The position numbers were made by a program, and so were the translations under genes. Shown one piece after another: positions 48,511 through 59,069 of a stretch of 64,000 bases of DNA. The first letter of the stretch is position 1. Each line of letters starts with the position of its first letter. Location of the stretch: contig JAGRGH010000014.1 in the NCBI GenBank assembly GCA_020445605.1, positions 31,748 through 95,747 of the forward strand, in the 5' to 3' direction. Source of the DNA: Chromatiales bacterium. GTDB lineage: Bacteria; Pseudomonadota; Gammaproteobacteria; JAGRGH01. A model generated the notes under the pieces. That model was given only the letters and a program-made list of their open reading frames with translations, did not search any database and was not told where the DNA came from.

Positions 48511-49248
48511 TCAGGGTTGCACTGTGGTCAGCGCCAGAAGCTGCCATGTCTGCATGCCGCCGCGGAAGTAGTAGATCTTGTGCGCGGGGTAGCCGACATG
48601 GAGCAGACCCTCGATCGCCTTCGGCGACTGGCCGCAGGTCATGCCGTTACACCAGAGCATGACCTGCTTGGCATTCGAGAAGTCCCAGCGTTCGGTCTTG
48701 TCGCGGCCGTCCAGAAATCCCCACTCTTCCAGCTTGCGGGTGAAGGCTGATACACCGGCGCGCGGCTTGCCGCCCAGCAGTTCCAGCGCCTCGCGCAGTT
48801 CCACCGAGGTGTCGTCCTGGCCGAACACGGTGAACGGGATGTTGATCGAACCCGGAATCGTGCCTTTTTTGTGCCACTCCGGGGTGCGCGCATCGACCAG
48901 GATGCCCACGCCGTCGCGCACCTGATTCTCAAGGAAGTCCAGGACTTCGACCTCACCAACCGTTTCCACGCTGGGGTCCGCACGTTCCGCGCGGATACAG
49001 AACGGCGGACACTTGCGCACGGTCTGCGCCCAGTAGCCCTTGACCTCGTAGTTCTCGTCCTGGACGCGCTGGATCTTCACCGAGCGGCCGTTGTGCAGCA
49101 CATGCACATAGGGCCGTTTGGCATCGACCGGAATCTGCGTGTCCGTCTCCTGGATACGAACCTGCTCCTGCGCCACGGCCGGCGTGAACAGGCCCCACCA
49201 GAAGATTGCGCCGCTGATGCCTGCGACGGTAAGAATTCGTGAAATCAC
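48511..49248 (-). CDS. periplasmic rhodanese-domain protein
   Basis: A 245-residue exported protein (signal peptide 1-26, ending AVA). Residues about 98-240 are a rhodanese domain: LVDARTPEWHKKGTIPGSINIPF and the active loop with catalytic Cys200 in LWCNGMTCGQSPKA, plus a second Cys205. The N-terminal part carries CPPFC (80-84), an extra Cys pair. It would transfer sulfane sulfur in the periplasm, but its acceptor is unknown. It is transcribed just upstream of pilG, though a functional link to pili is not evident. Confidence 0.85.
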   Translation of the reverse strand: MISRILTVAGISGAIFWWGLFTPAVAQEQVRIQETDTQIPVDAKRPYVHVLHNGRSVKIQRVQDENYEVKGYWAQTVRKCPPFCIRAERADPSVETVGEVEVLDFLENQVRDGVGILVDARTPEWHKKGTIPGSINIPFTVFGQDDTSVELREALELLGGKPRAGVSAFTRKLEEWGFLDGRDKTERWDFSNAKQVMLWCNGMTCGQSPKAIEGLLHVGYPAHKIYYFRGGMQTWQLLALTTVQP

Positions 49249-49303
49249 GGCTGAACCTCCATCATGTCTGACTCGGTGATCGGCACATCAGGATCCGGTG
49301 CAT

Positions 49304-49738
49304 CTAGCGCCTGAGAAACCGGTCCATGATCATGCTTCGAATGTGCTCTACGGCATTGTCACGCTGGTACTCGGCAAACACCTCGCGCTTGGCGTTGTCG
49401 CCGAGCTTCGCGTAGAAGGTATAGCTGCCCAGAAAACGGCCCTGCAGCTCGCGTTCGAACTCGACAAACCCGAGCCCGCCGCTGAGATGCGCCGCATCGC
49501 CCGGGGTGATCGGCCCGCTCGGCGCACTGCCGGACGGCGTGGTCGAGCCCGTTGCGGAGTCGGGCGAGGGTGGCGGCGCATTCGAAATGCGGCCGACCTC
49601 TTCTGAAAGCTGCTTGAGATAGTCGTCCGATTGCGCCGTACCGGCGACCGGATAGACCGACAGGATGCACGCCAATGCGACGGCCACGAGACCCGCCGGC
49701 CCGACACCCACCCGCTGTTGCTGAGAAGACCCGTCCAT
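49304..49738 (-). CDS. small exported protein of unknown function
   Basis: A 144-residue protein with a hydrophobic signal (about residues 14-34, ending GTA). The middle is low-complexity Pro/Ser/Gly and the C-terminal 60 residues are helical and charged (FVEFERELQGRFLGSYTFYAKL, REVFAEYQRDN). I take ATG 49738, which follows GGTGGAG; a longer reading is possible but unlikely in composition. It precedes the rhodanese gene by 55 bases on the same strand. I do not recognise the family. Confidence 0.65.
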   Translation of the reverse strand: MDGSSQQQRVGVGPAGLVAVALACILSVYPVAGTAQSDDYLKQLSEEVGRISNAPPPSPDSATGSTTPSGSAPSGPITPGDAAHLSGGLGFVEFERELQGRFLGSYTFYAKLGDNAKREVFAEYQRDNAVEHIRSMIMDRFLRR

Positions 49739-50096
49739 CACTCCACCCGATCCAAACGCGAAGCGCGGAAAAACCGTTTCGCGAGAATGAGTTGTTGAAC
49801 CATACCTGAAGTTGGTTCTTATTCTTCGATCTGAACATAGCAAGCCGCCTGCGTGCGCGCAAGTCGCATCGCTCGGCCGCTCGTTTCTCGTGAATTCCAG
49901 GCACCGCGTTATACTGCGCCAACCCGGTGCGCAGGCGCTTTGCGCGCGGGCGAACCTCGCGAGCGGTCGGCGGTCCACCCCATACGGTTGGTCGACCATT
50001 CGTGGCGGGCGTTTGCATCAAACCCCGCGCGCGACTGCGGCGCATTGTCGCAGCCTGATGAAGCCTGCCGGCGCAAGCCGGAGTCTACCGTGCCTG
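49739..50096. other. divergent intergenic region before gshA
   Basis: This 358-base stretch separates the small exported protein from gshA. It contains TATACT (49910-49915), which could be a -10 box for gshA, but the -35 is poor. I find no RNA element or gene in it. Confidence 0.35.
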
Positions 50097-51425
50097 ATGA
50101 GGATTACTGCGATTTACGACACGGTTCCCAATCTGACGACGCGCCTGAACGGACCGCTGCTTCACATCGAAAGCGAGTTCCTCGCCGGTCAGGCCCAGAT
50201 CGAGACCTGGCTGCGACGCGAGTGGCAGTCCACGCCGGCACCGTTCTATGCCTCCGTGGACCTGCGCAATGCCGGCTTCAAGCTCGCACCGGTGGACACC
50301 AACCTGTTCCCGGCCGGCTTCAACAACCTCGCGCCGGAACTCATGCCGCTGTCGATCCAGGCGGTGCAGTCGGCGATGGAGCATCAATGCCCCGACGCGG
50401 TGCGTGCACTGATCCTGGCCGAGGACCACACGCGCAACCGGTTCTATTTCGAGAGTCTGCATGTGCTGCAATCCATCCTGCACAACGCCGGCTACGAATG
50501 CCGGATTGCGGCGCTTCGAGTTCGCGGCGAGGCCGAGACGATCGCGCTCGATGGCGGGCGGCAGCTGCGGGTCGAGGCGCTCGTGCGCAGCGGAAATCGC
50601 GTAGTGACGGAGGGCTTCGACCCCTGCGTGATCGTGCTCAACAACGACCTGGCCGGCGGCATCCCCGATCTGTTGCAGGAGATCGAACAGACCATTGTTC
50701 CGGCCCCGGAGCTTGGCTGGGCAAGCCGCAGAAAATCCGAACACTTCGCCGCCTATGCGCAGGTCTGCACCGAATTCGCGCGGCAGATCGATCTGGACCC
50801 ATGGCTGATCCAGCCGGTGTTCCGCGACTGCGGCGAGATCGACTTCATGAAGCGCACCGGTGAGGACTGCCTGGCCCGCAACGTCGAGACGATCCTTGCC
50901 GAGATCAAAGTCAAATACCGGGAGTACGGGGTCGATCGCGAGCCATTCGTGGTCGTGAAGTCCGACGCCGGCACCTACGGGATGGGCGTGATGATGGTCC
51001 GCTCGCCCGACGAGGTGCTGGGACTGAACCGCCGGCAGCGCACGCAGATGGCCTCGGCCAAGGGCGGCCGTCCGGTGGACCGCGTGATCCTGCAGGAAGG
51101 CGTCTATACCTTTGAAGGCGTCGGTACCGACGGCAGCCCCGCGGCGGCTGAACCGGTCATTTACATGATCGACCGCTTTGTGGTCGGCGGCTTCTATCGG
51201 GTGCACACCCGTCGCGGTGACGACGAAAACCTCAACGCGCCGGGCATGCACTTCGAGCCGCTGGCGTTCGCCGAGCCCTGCACGATGCCGAACCCGTCAA
51301 TGGCGCCCGATGCCGGCCCGAACCGCTTCTACGCCTATGGCGTGGTCGCGCGTCTGGCCGCGCTGGCCGCCGCCCGCGAGGCCGCCCAGAAGGCCACCGC
51401 GCGTTCGCTGCGCAAGACCGCCTGA
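50097..51425 (+). CDS. gshA: glutamate-cysteine ligase, GshA (proteobacterial pfam08886 type)
   Basis: A 442-residue enzyme that makes gamma-glutamylcysteine, the first step to glutathione. It belongs to the form found in many beta- and gammaproteobacteria and differs from E. coli GshA. Motifs include DLRNAGFKLAPVDTNLFPAGFNNL near the N-terminus, RDCGEIDFMKRTGEDCLARN, FVVVKSDAGTYGMGVMMV and VGGFYRVHTRRGDDENLNAPG. I prefer ATG 50097 with GGAG upstream; an in-frame ATG at 50058 lacks a ribosome site. gshB follows after 11 bases. Confidence 0.93.
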   Translation: MRITAIYDTVPNLTTRLNGPLLHIESEFLAGQAQIETWLRREWQSTPAPFYASVDLRNAGFKLAPVDTNLFPAGFNNLAPELMPLSIQAVQSAMEHQCPDAVRALILAEDHTRNRFYFESLHVLQSILHNAGYECRIAALRVRGEAETIALDGGRQLRVEALVRSGNRVVTEGFDPCVIVLNNDLAGGIPDLLQEIEQTIVPAPELGWASRRKSEHFAAYAQVCTEFARQIDLDPWLIQPVFRDCGEIDFMKRTGEDCLARNVETILAEIKVKYREYGVDREPFVVVKSDAGTYGMGVMMVRSPDEVLGLNRRQRTQMASAKGGRPVDRVILQEGVYTFEGVGTDGSPAAAEPVIYMIDRFVVGGFYRVHTRRGDDENLNAPGMHFEPLAFAEPCTMPNPSMAPDAGPNRFYAYGVVARLAALAAAREAAQKATARSLRKTA

Positions 51426-51436
51426 AACTTCAAGCG

Positions 51437-52390
51437 GTGCCGCCAAGCCTCCTCATGGTCATGGACCCGATCGGGTCCATCAAGATCGCCAAGGACACGA
51501 GCTTTGCCATGCTGCTCGAGGCCCAGCGTCGCTGCTGGAAGGTGTGGATCGCGGAACTCGGTGATCTCCGCTGGCGCGACGGCCGGCCCGAGGCCAGGCG
51601 TCGCGCCGCGCGGCTGCGCGACGACCCGGCCGGCTGGTTCGAGTTCGTCGACAGCCGCGACGGGGCCCTCGACGACATCGACCTGATCCTGATGCGCAAG
51701 GACCCGCCGGTCGACGCCGAATACCTGTACGCGACGCACTGGCTCGACCGCGCCAAGGCCGCCGGTTGCAGGGTCTACAACGACCCCCAGTCGCTGCGCG
51801 ACTGGAACGAAAAGCTCGCCACCAGTCTGTTTCCGCAATGCTGCGCACCGACCCTGGTGAGTCGATGCATCGCGACATTGCGCGAGTTCGTGCGCGAGCA
51901 GGGCACCGTGGTGCTCAAGCCGCTCGACGGCATGGGCGGCGTCTCGGTGTTCCGGGTCGCCCACGACGACCCGAACCTGAACGTCATCCTGGAAACCCTG
52001 ACCGCCAACGAGCGCCGGCAGACCATGGCCCAGCGCTACATCGAGGCAATCCGCGACGGCGACAAGCGCATCCTGCTGGTCGACGGAGAGCCGGTGCCCT
52101 ATGCGCTCGCGCGGCTGCCGGCGGTCGGCGAGGCGCGTGCGAACCTGGCCGTCGGCGGGCGCGGGATCGGCGTGCCGCTCGGCGAGCGCGATCGCTGGAT
52201 CTGCGCCGAGGTCGCGGCCGAAGTGCGCGCACGGGGACTGATCTTCGTCGGTCTGGATGTGATCGGCGACTACCTCACCGAAATCAACATCACCAGCCCG
52301 ACCTGCGTGCGCGAACTCGATGCGATCTACGGCCTGAACATCGCCGGCGAGCTCTTCGACCGGCTCGAACAGCGCCTCGCGCCGGCATGA
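51437..52390 (+). CDS. gshB: glutathione synthetase
   Basis: A 317-residue ATP-grasp enzyme that adds glycine to gamma-glutamylcysteine. VMDPIGSIKIAKDTSFAMLLEA, LMRKDPPVDAEYLYATHWLDRA and VLKPLDGMGGVSVFRV are typical, as is TEINITSPTCVREL at the metal site. The start is GTG at 51437, with an ATG six codons in (51455) possible. It overlaps apbE by 4 bases. Confidence 0.97.
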   Translation: MPPSLLMVMDPIGSIKIAKDTSFAMLLEAQRRCWKVWIAELGDLRWRDGRPEARRRAARLRDDPAGWFEFVDSRDGALDDIDLILMRKDPPVDAEYLYATHWLDRAKAAGCRVYNDPQSLRDWNEKLATSLFPQCCAPTLVSRCIATLREFVREQGTVVLKPLDGMGGVSVFRVAHDDPNLNVILETLTANERRQTMAQRYIEAIRDGDKRILLVDGEPVPYALARLPAVGEARANLAVGGRGIGVPLGERDRWICAEVAAEVRARGLIFVGLDVIGDYLTEINITSPTCVRELDAIYGLNIAGELFDRLEQRLAPA

Positions 52391-53427
52391 ACCGCGCGCG
52401 GCCGGGACTTGCGGCGGTGCTGGCGGCCCTGCTGCTCGGCGCCTGCGGTCCCGCGCCGGAGAGTCACCGTGACCGGATTCACGCATTTGGCACGGAGATC
52501 GACGTTAGCTTGCGCACCAGCGCGGCCGCGCAGGCAAATGCAACCTTTGCGGCCCTGCGTCGCGATTTCGACTGGATGCATCGCACCTGGCATGCCTGGC
52601 AGCCGAGCGAGTTGACCCAGACCAACGACCAGTTCGCCAGCGGCCAGTGGTTCACCCTGCCACCGTCGATCAAACCGCTCGTGGAAGCCAGCAAGCAGAT
52701 GTACCGCGCAAGCGACGGCCTGTTCAATCCGGCGATCGGCGCGCTGGTCGGCGCTTGGGGATTCCAGCGCGATGACCTCTCCAGCGGTGGCGATCCGAGC
52801 CCGACCGACCTCCAGCGATTGAACACACCGCCGCCGACGATGGACGACATCGAGATCGACGGCGAACGCGCCCGCGCGACCAACCCCCGCGTACGGCTGG
52901 ATTTCGGCGGCATCGCCAAGGGCTACGGCGTGGAACTCGCGCTGGGGCGGGTGCTGGAGTTCGGCGTGCGTGACGCACTGATCAACGCCGGTGGCGACGT
53001 CAAGGTCATCGGCGACGCGGGCGGGCGGCCGTGGCACGTCGGCATCCGCGATCCGCGCGGCGGCGTGCTGGCGGCGATTGAGCTGGACGGCGGCGAGGCA
53101 ATCTTCACTTCCGGCACCTACGAACGGTCACGGGCACGCACCGGCCGGCCACCCGCGCACCACATCCTGGACCCGCGTACCGGCGAACCGGCCACGGGGC
53201 TGGTCTCGGCGACGGTCGTCCACTACGACGCCACGCTCGCCGACGCCGCCGCGACGGCCCTCATCGCGGCCGGACCAAAGGACTGGAAACGCATCGCCGC
53301 ACGCATGGGCGTCGCCCTCGCGCTGGTGCTCGACGCCGAAGACACGGCCTTCGTGACCCCGGCCCTGGCGCCCCGGCTGGACTGGCAGCGCCAGCCCGCC
53401 CGCACCGTGATCGCAGGGTCCGAATGA
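52387..53427 (+). CDS. apbE: FAD:protein FMN transferase (ApbE family lipoprotein)
   Basis: A 346-residue periplasmic enzyme that attaches FMN covalently to Thr of target flavoproteins such as Rnf and Nqr subunits. A lipoprotein signal with lipobox LLGAC anchors it. FGTEIDVSLRTS, LDFGGIAKGYGVELALG, LINAGGDVKVIG, and the HHILDPRTGEPATG stretch with the AAATALIAAG end are family features. Its targets are not in the window. Start and stop overlap gshB and tonB by 4 bases each, so all three are coupled. Confidence 0.94.
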   Translation: MNRARPGLAAVLAALLLGACGPAPESHRDRIHAFGTEIDVSLRTSAAAQANATFAALRRDFDWMHRTWHAWQPSELTQTNDQFASGQWFTLPPSIKPLVEASKQMYRASDGLFNPAIGALVGAWGFQRDDLSSGGDPSPTDLQRLNTPPPTMDDIEIDGERARATNPRVRLDFGGIAKGYGVELALGRVLEFGVRDALINAGGDVKVIGDAGGRPWHVGIRDPRGGVLAAIELDGGEAIFTSGTYERSRARTGRPPAHHILDPRTGEPATGLVSATVVHYDATLADAAATALIAAGPKDWKRIAARMGVALALVLDAEDTAFVTPALAPRLDWQRQPARTVIAGSE

Positions 53428-54344
53428 GTGCCACGTCCGCAGTACGAACCGATGCGGTGTCGGCCAGCGAACGCCTGGCCGTGACCCTGCTGTTTGCCGC
53501 AGCCGTGCACGCGATCCTGATCCTCGGCATCGCATTCAAGCTGCCGGACCCGGGCGAAACCCCGCGCCACCTGCTGAGCCTGGAGATCATCGCGGTGGCG
53601 AATCCGCAGCCGGAGAAAAAGCCCGAGGAACCCGATTTCCTCGCCCCGCAGAACCAGGAAGGCGGCGGCACGGAACCCGAACCCGATCGACCCACGGCCC
53701 CGCCCAATGAGGCCGAAGTGCCGCGCGCGGCCGAGCCTGCCCCGCCCGCGACCCCGGCGCCACCGCCGCCGCCCAAGCCGCGCCCGATCGAGCGCAAGCC
53801 CGTCGTCACCCAGCCCGAACCCGCCGTGGACCCCGCGCCGGCACCCGAACCGGCCCCGGCGCCCGAACCTGAAACGACGCCGGCGGTTCCGAGTCTTAGC
53901 GCGGCACAACTGTTCTCCAGCCTGCAGCGCGAGATCGACCGGCAGACCGCCGAGCTCGACCGACTCACGAAGAACTATTCGAAGCGTCCGCGCCGCAAGG
54001 TCATCAACGCGAGCACGCAGGAATACAAATATGCCGCGTATCTGGACGCCTGGCGACGCAAGGTCGAGCGCATCGGCAATCTGAACTATCCGCAGCAGGC
54101 GAAGACCCAGAAGATCTTCGGCAACCTGCTGCTGCACGTCGCCGTGCGCGCCGACGGCTCGGTCGAGCGCGTGCGGGTGATCCGCTCCTCGGGCAGCACG
54201 GTGCTCGATGAGGCCGCAGAACGCATCGTGCGCATTGCCGCGCCGTTCGCGCCGTTCCCGGCGGACATACGCGAAGACGTGGACGTGCTGGACATCACCC
54301 GTACCTGGCAATTTCTAGACACCAACCAGCTCAGCGCACGTTGA
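53424..54344 (+). CDS. tonB: TonB family energy transducer
   Basis: A 306-residue protein with a single N-terminal membrane helix (about 17-38), a Pro-rich rod (about 70-150 with APPPPPKPRP and EPAPAPEPE repeats), and a C-terminal TonB domain (about 215-300, LNYPQQAKTQKIFGNLLLHVAV, RVIRSSGSTVLDEAA). It would pass proton-motive force to outer-membrane receptors. No exbB or exbD is adjacent. The glutathione genes upstream give no functional hint. Confidence 0.93.
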   Translation: MSATSAVRTDAVSASERLAVTLLFAAAVHAILILGIAFKLPDPGETPRHLLSLEIIAVANPQPEKKPEEPDFLAPQNQEGGGTEPEPDRPTAPPNEAEVPRAAEPAPPATPAPPPPPKPRPIERKPVVTQPEPAVDPAPAPEPAPAPEPETTPAVPSLSAAQLFSSLQREIDRQTAELDRLTKNYSKRPRRKVINASTQEYKYAAYLDAWRRKVERIGNLNYPQQAKTQKIFGNLLLHVAVRADGSVERVRVIRSSGSTVLDEAAERIVRIAAPFAPFPADIREDVDVLDITRTWQFLDTNQLSAR

Positions 54345-54396
54345 CCGGCAGCCGTCGGCTTGCAGGTCGGCTCAGGCAAGTCCGATACTAGCCGGC

Positions 54397-54960
54397 ATGT
54401 CCAGCACCACGGATTTCACGGCACACTTTCTGATCGCGATGCCCGGAATGCGCGATCCGCGCTTCCAGCACACCGTGACGTATATCTGCGAACACAACGA
54501 AAACGGCGCGATGGGGATCGTCGTCAACCGTCTGCTCGACATGCGTCTGGGCGATCTGCTCTCGCACATGGATATCGAGGCGCCGGAGTCTCTGATCTCC
54601 GATGCGCCGATCCACCAGGGCGGGCCGGTACAGACCGAACGCGGCTTCGTACTCCACCGCCCGGCGCAGGCGTGGGATTCAACCCTGCGCATCACCGACG
54701 AAATTGCGGTGACCACCTCGCGCGACATCCTCGAAGCCATCGCACACGGCGATGGACCGGATGACCGGCTGGTGGCGCTGGGATATGCCGGCTGGGGACC
54801 CGGCCAGCTGGAGCAGGAGTTCCTCGACAATGCCTGGCTGTCGGGCCCGGCCGACAACGCGATCCTGTTCGAGGTGCCGGTCGACCAGCGCTGGCAGTCG
54901 GCCGCCGGCCGGCTCGGCATCGACATCGCCCGCCTGCACGGCGACGCCGGACATGCCTGA
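54397..54960 (+). CDS. algH: YqgE/AlgH family protein
   Basis: A 187-residue protein of the UPF0301 (YqgE/AlgH) family, whose Pseudomonas member influences alginate regulation though the biochemical role is unclear. FLIAMPGMRDPRFQHTVTYICEHNENGAMG at the start, HQGGPVQTERGFVLH, and GYAGWGPGQLEQEF are diagnostic. It overlaps ruvX by 8 bases, a gene order conserved in gammaproteobacteria. Confidence 0.95.
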   Translation: MSSTTDFTAHFLIAMPGMRDPRFQHTVTYICEHNENGAMGIVVNRLLDMRLGDLLSHMDIEAPESLISDAPIHQGGPVQTERGFVLHRPAQAWDSTLRITDEIAVTTSRDILEAIAHGDGPDDRLVALGYAGWGPGQLEQEFLDNAWLSGPADNAILFEVPVDQRWQSAAGRLGIDIARLHGDAGHA

Positions 54961-55366
54961 GGCGCGTCGCGCGGCACCGGCCACCGTAAACACGATTCTG
55001 GCCTTTGATTTCGGCACCCGGCGCATCGGCCTCGCGCTGGGGACCCGCGTCGGCGCGGTCAGCCGCCCGCTCGCGGTCGTGCGGGCGAATCCGCGCATCG
55101 ACTGGAGCGCCATCGCGCGCGCGATCGACGACTGGCGCCCGGAACTGCTGGTGGTCGGCCTGCCACTGGATCGCGACGGTGGTGAACAGGCCGCAACCGT
55201 TGGTGCACGCCGTTTCGCGCGCCAGCTCGCCGGCCGCCATGGCCTGCCGGTCGAGATGATCGACGAACGCTACACCTCGGTGGAAGCCGAATCGCGCCAC
55301 CCGGCCGTAGCCCTGGATGCCGCGGCCGCCGCCCTGATTGCCGAAGACTGGTTGCACAGCCGATGA
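54953..55366 (+). CDS. ruvX: RuvX/YqgF RNase-H-fold protein
   Basis: A 137-residue protein of the YqgF family (Holliday junction resolvase-like, and needed for 16S rRNA 5' processing in E. coli). [14 protein letters not shown] contains the first acidic residue, [12 protein letters not shown] and [11 protein letters not shown] follow, and [13 protein letters not shown] carries the last catalytic Asp. I begin at ATG 54953 inside the end of algH. It overlaps pyrR by 4 bases. Confidence 0.95.
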   Translation: MPEARRAAPATVNTILAFDFGTRRIGLALGTRVGAVSRPLAVVRANPRIDWSAIARAIDDWRPELLVVGLPLDRDGGEQAATVGARRFARQLAGRHGLPVEMIDERYTSVEAESRHPAVALDAAAAALIAEDWLHSR

Positions 55367-55877
55367 CTACCGAGCTGCCCGGCGTCGAACCCCTGCTGGC
55401 CGCGCTCGTCGCGCGATTGCGCGAACGTCTGGACAGCGACGCAGCGCCGCCACTTGTGATCGGCATTCACACCGGTGGCGCATGGATCGCCCGGCACCTG
55501 CACGCGGCGCTCGGGCTTGCTGAACCACTCGGACTGCTCGACATCTCGTTCTATCGGGACGATTTCACGCGGCTCGACAGCCACCCGCATGTGCGCCCGA
55601 GCGAACTGCCGGTGTCGATCGATGATCGCGAGCTGTGGCTGGTCGACGACGTGCTGCACACCGGCCGCACGATTCGCGCCGCGCTCAACGAATTGTTCGA
55701 CTACGGCCGCCCCGCGGCCGTGCGGCTGATCGCGCTGATCGACCGTCCCGGGCGCGAACTGCCGATCCAACCCGACGTCGTCGGCCAGTCCGTCGAGATC
55801 GGCGACGACGAACACATCAAACTGGTCGGCCCGGAGCCGTTGGCCCTGGTGTTGGCACGCCGCCGACAAGACGACGA

Positions 55878-55881
<4 letters not shown>
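55363..55881 (+). CDS. pyrR: PyrR bifunctional protein
   Basis: A 172-residue PRTase-fold protein. In Gram-positives PyrR binds pyr mRNA to cause attenuation and has uracil phosphoribosyltransferase activity; in Pseudomonas it acts in pyrB expression. The PRPP motif [18 protein letters not shown] and [14 protein letters not shown] are intact. Coupled by 4-base overlap to both ruvX and pyrB. I did not find an obvious attenuator leader before it. Confidence 0.95.
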
Positions 55882-56856
<975 letters not shown>

Positions 56857-56864
<8 letters not shown>

Positions 56865-58143
56865 GACAAACGGCTATCGGCTGCTGAACGTGCGGATCAT
56901 CGATCCAGCCCGTGGCGTTGACGAGATCGGCGAACTCGCCATCTCGGGCGCGCGCATCGTCGAACCCGGCGCACTGGAAAACGCCCGTGAGATCGACGCG
57001 AGCGGCCTGATCGCCTGCCCGGGCCTGATCGACCTCGGCGCGCGGATGGGCGAGCCCGGGTTTGAGCAGAAGGCCACGATCGAGTCCGAATCGCGGGCGG
57101 CCGCGGCGGGCGGCATCACAACGGCGTGTTATCCGCCCGACTGCGACCCGGTCATGGACAGTGCCGCAGTCGTGGAACTGGTACGTGCGCGCGCACGGCG
57201 CACCCATCGCATTCGCCTGCTGCCACTCGGCGCAATGAGCGCCGACCTCAAGGGCGAGCAGCTCAGCGAAATGCATTCGCTCAAACACGCCGGCTGCGTC
57301 GGCGTTAGCAACGCGCGCGCCCCGCTTGCGGGCCTGCGTATCCTGCGCCACGCAATGGAATACGCGACCACCTACGGACTGACGGTTTTCCTGCATCCAG
57401 TCGAGCATTCGCTGAGCGGTGACGGCTGCGCGCATGAAGGCCTCATCGCAACCCGGCTCGGACTGGCGCCGATCCCGGCCGAGGCCGAGAGCATAGCCGT
57501 CGCCAGTGGTATCGAACTCGCGCGCCTGACCGGGGCGCGCGTGCACTTCTGTCGTATTTCGAGCGCAGCCTCCATTCCGCTGCTGCGCGCCGGCATCAAC
57601 GAGCGACTGCCGGTCAGCGCCGACGTCGCGATTGCAAACCTGATCCTCAGCGACCGCGACCTGCTGGACTTCGACAGCAACTGCCATGTGCAGCCGCCCC
57701 TGCGCGGCGTCGAGGACCGTCGCGCGCTGCGCGAGGCCGTGGCATCCGGGATCATTGGTTCGATCTGTTCCGACCACACCCCTCACGAACCCGACGCCAA
57801 GGCCGCGCCGTTCGGCGAGACACAACCCGGCATGATCGGTTTGCAAACGCTGCTGCCACTTGCACTGCAAGTTCAGCGCGAGGACAAAGTTCCGCTGATA
57901 CGTATTTTGGACGCATTGACCGCCGGCCCGGCACGTGCGCTCGGGCGAAACCCACCGTCACTGGAACCGGGCACACGCGCCGATCTCTGCGTGTTCGATC
58001 CCGGGCAGGCATGGCGCTTCGACATCGCCAGCTCGCGTTCGGCGGCCGCGAATTCGCCCTTCATGGGCTGGGAACTCGAAGGACTGGTTCGATTTACCTT
58101 CTTCGACGGTCAACTGGTTTTTGAGTCCCAGGCCGGCTCATGA
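56857..58143 (+). CDS. pyrC': dihydroorotase-like protein PyrC', metal ligands lost
   Basis: A 428-residue amidohydrolase-fold protein following pyrB. Active dihydroorotases have D-x-HVHLREPG; here the stretch is [11 protein letters not shown] (58-68), replacing both metal His by Gly and Arg. The later HxST-type ligand is also lost (VHFCRISS). [11 protein letters not shown] with the catalytic Asp remains. It is therefore most likely the non-catalytic pDHO that holds the ATCase dodecamer in Pseudomonas, and a true PyrC should be elsewhere. ATG 56857 is chosen over 56833 because it lines up with family N-termini. It overlaps pyrK by 4 bases. Confidence 0.9.
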
Positions 58144-59069
58144 GTCACACACTACACCGATCGCACCGCGATACGATTCACGTCGAGACCGCCGTGGTGC
58201 TCGAACACGAACGCCACGCGGCCGACCAGCACGTGATCCGTTTACAGGCGCCGCACAGCGCGAGACACGCACAGCCCGGTTCCTTCGTTCACGTCCGCTG
58301 TTCGGACGGCCGGCCGATGCGACGGCCGCTGTCAATTCAGCGTGCGGATGCCGACTCGGGCTGGATCGAAATCCTGTTCAAGGTCGTCGGCGACGGCACA
58401 TCGGAACTAGCCACTGCCGAACCGGGCGCCGCACTCAGCGTGATCGGACCGATCGGGCGACCTTTCGAACACGACGCGAGACATACGCGGCCGCTGTTGA
58501 TCGGCGGTGGTGTGGGCATTCCGCCCATGGTGTTTCTCGCGGAGCGATTGCGCGCGATGCCGGGCATGGAGCCATTTGCCGCTTTCGGCTCAGAGGTGCC
58601 GTTTCCGTTTCATGCGATCGTCTCGCGCATGCTCGTGCCCGGGATGCCGCATGGTGTCACCCATGCCGCCCCGCTTCTGGAATCCTGGGGAGTGCCAAGC
58701 CGACTGGCAAGCCGCGCGCATCAGCCGGGAACCTTCCATGGCTTCGCGACGGAACTTGCGCAAGCCTGGCTCGACGCACTTCCGGGCGATGAACTGTCTC
58801 GTGTATGTGTGTATGCCTGCGGACCACACGCGATGCTACAGGCAACGGTGGCGTTGGCTGCGCGCTACGCGCTGCCCTGCCAGATCTCACTCGAAGAATA
58901 CATGGCCTGCGCCGTCGGTGGCTGTGCGGGCTGCACGGTCGAGGTGCTGACACCCACGGGGCCATCAATGAAACGAGTGTGCGTGGATGGCCCGGTGTTT
59001 GATGGCTACACCGTATACCCGGCTCTACGCAGCGTTCGGAACGATTCGGCGCACCAGACCACTCAGTAG
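58140..59069 (+). CDS. pyrK: dihydroorotate dehydrogenase electron-transfer subunit PyrK-like
   Basis: A 309-residue flavin/iron-sulfur reductase. The FAD motif RPLSIQ (62-67), the NAD(P)-type GGGVGIPPM (122-130), and [2Fe-2S] ligands Cys257, Cys262, Cys265 and Cys281 (MACAVGGCAGC...VC) match PyrK. In Gram-positives PyrK passes electrons from the PyrD-B heterotetramer to NAD+. No pyrD follows here, so its partner may be encoded elsewhere or it may serve another oxidoreductase. It overlaps the convergent pilU end by 7 bases. Confidence 0.88.
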   Translation: MSHTLHRSHRDTIHVETAVVLEHERHAADQHVIRLQAPHSARHAQPGSFVHVRCSDGRPMRRPLSIQRADADSGWIEILFKVVGDGTSELATAEPGAALSVIGPIGRPFEHDARHTRPLLIGGGVGIPPMVFLAERLRAMPGMEPFAAFGSEVPFPFHAIVSRMLVPGMPHGVTHAAPLLESWGVPSRLASRAHQPGTFHGFATELAQAWLDALPGDELSRVCVYACGPHAMLQATVALAARYALPCQISLEEYMACAVGGCAGCTVEVLTPTGPSMKRVCVDGPVFDGYTVYPALRSVRNDSAHQTTQ

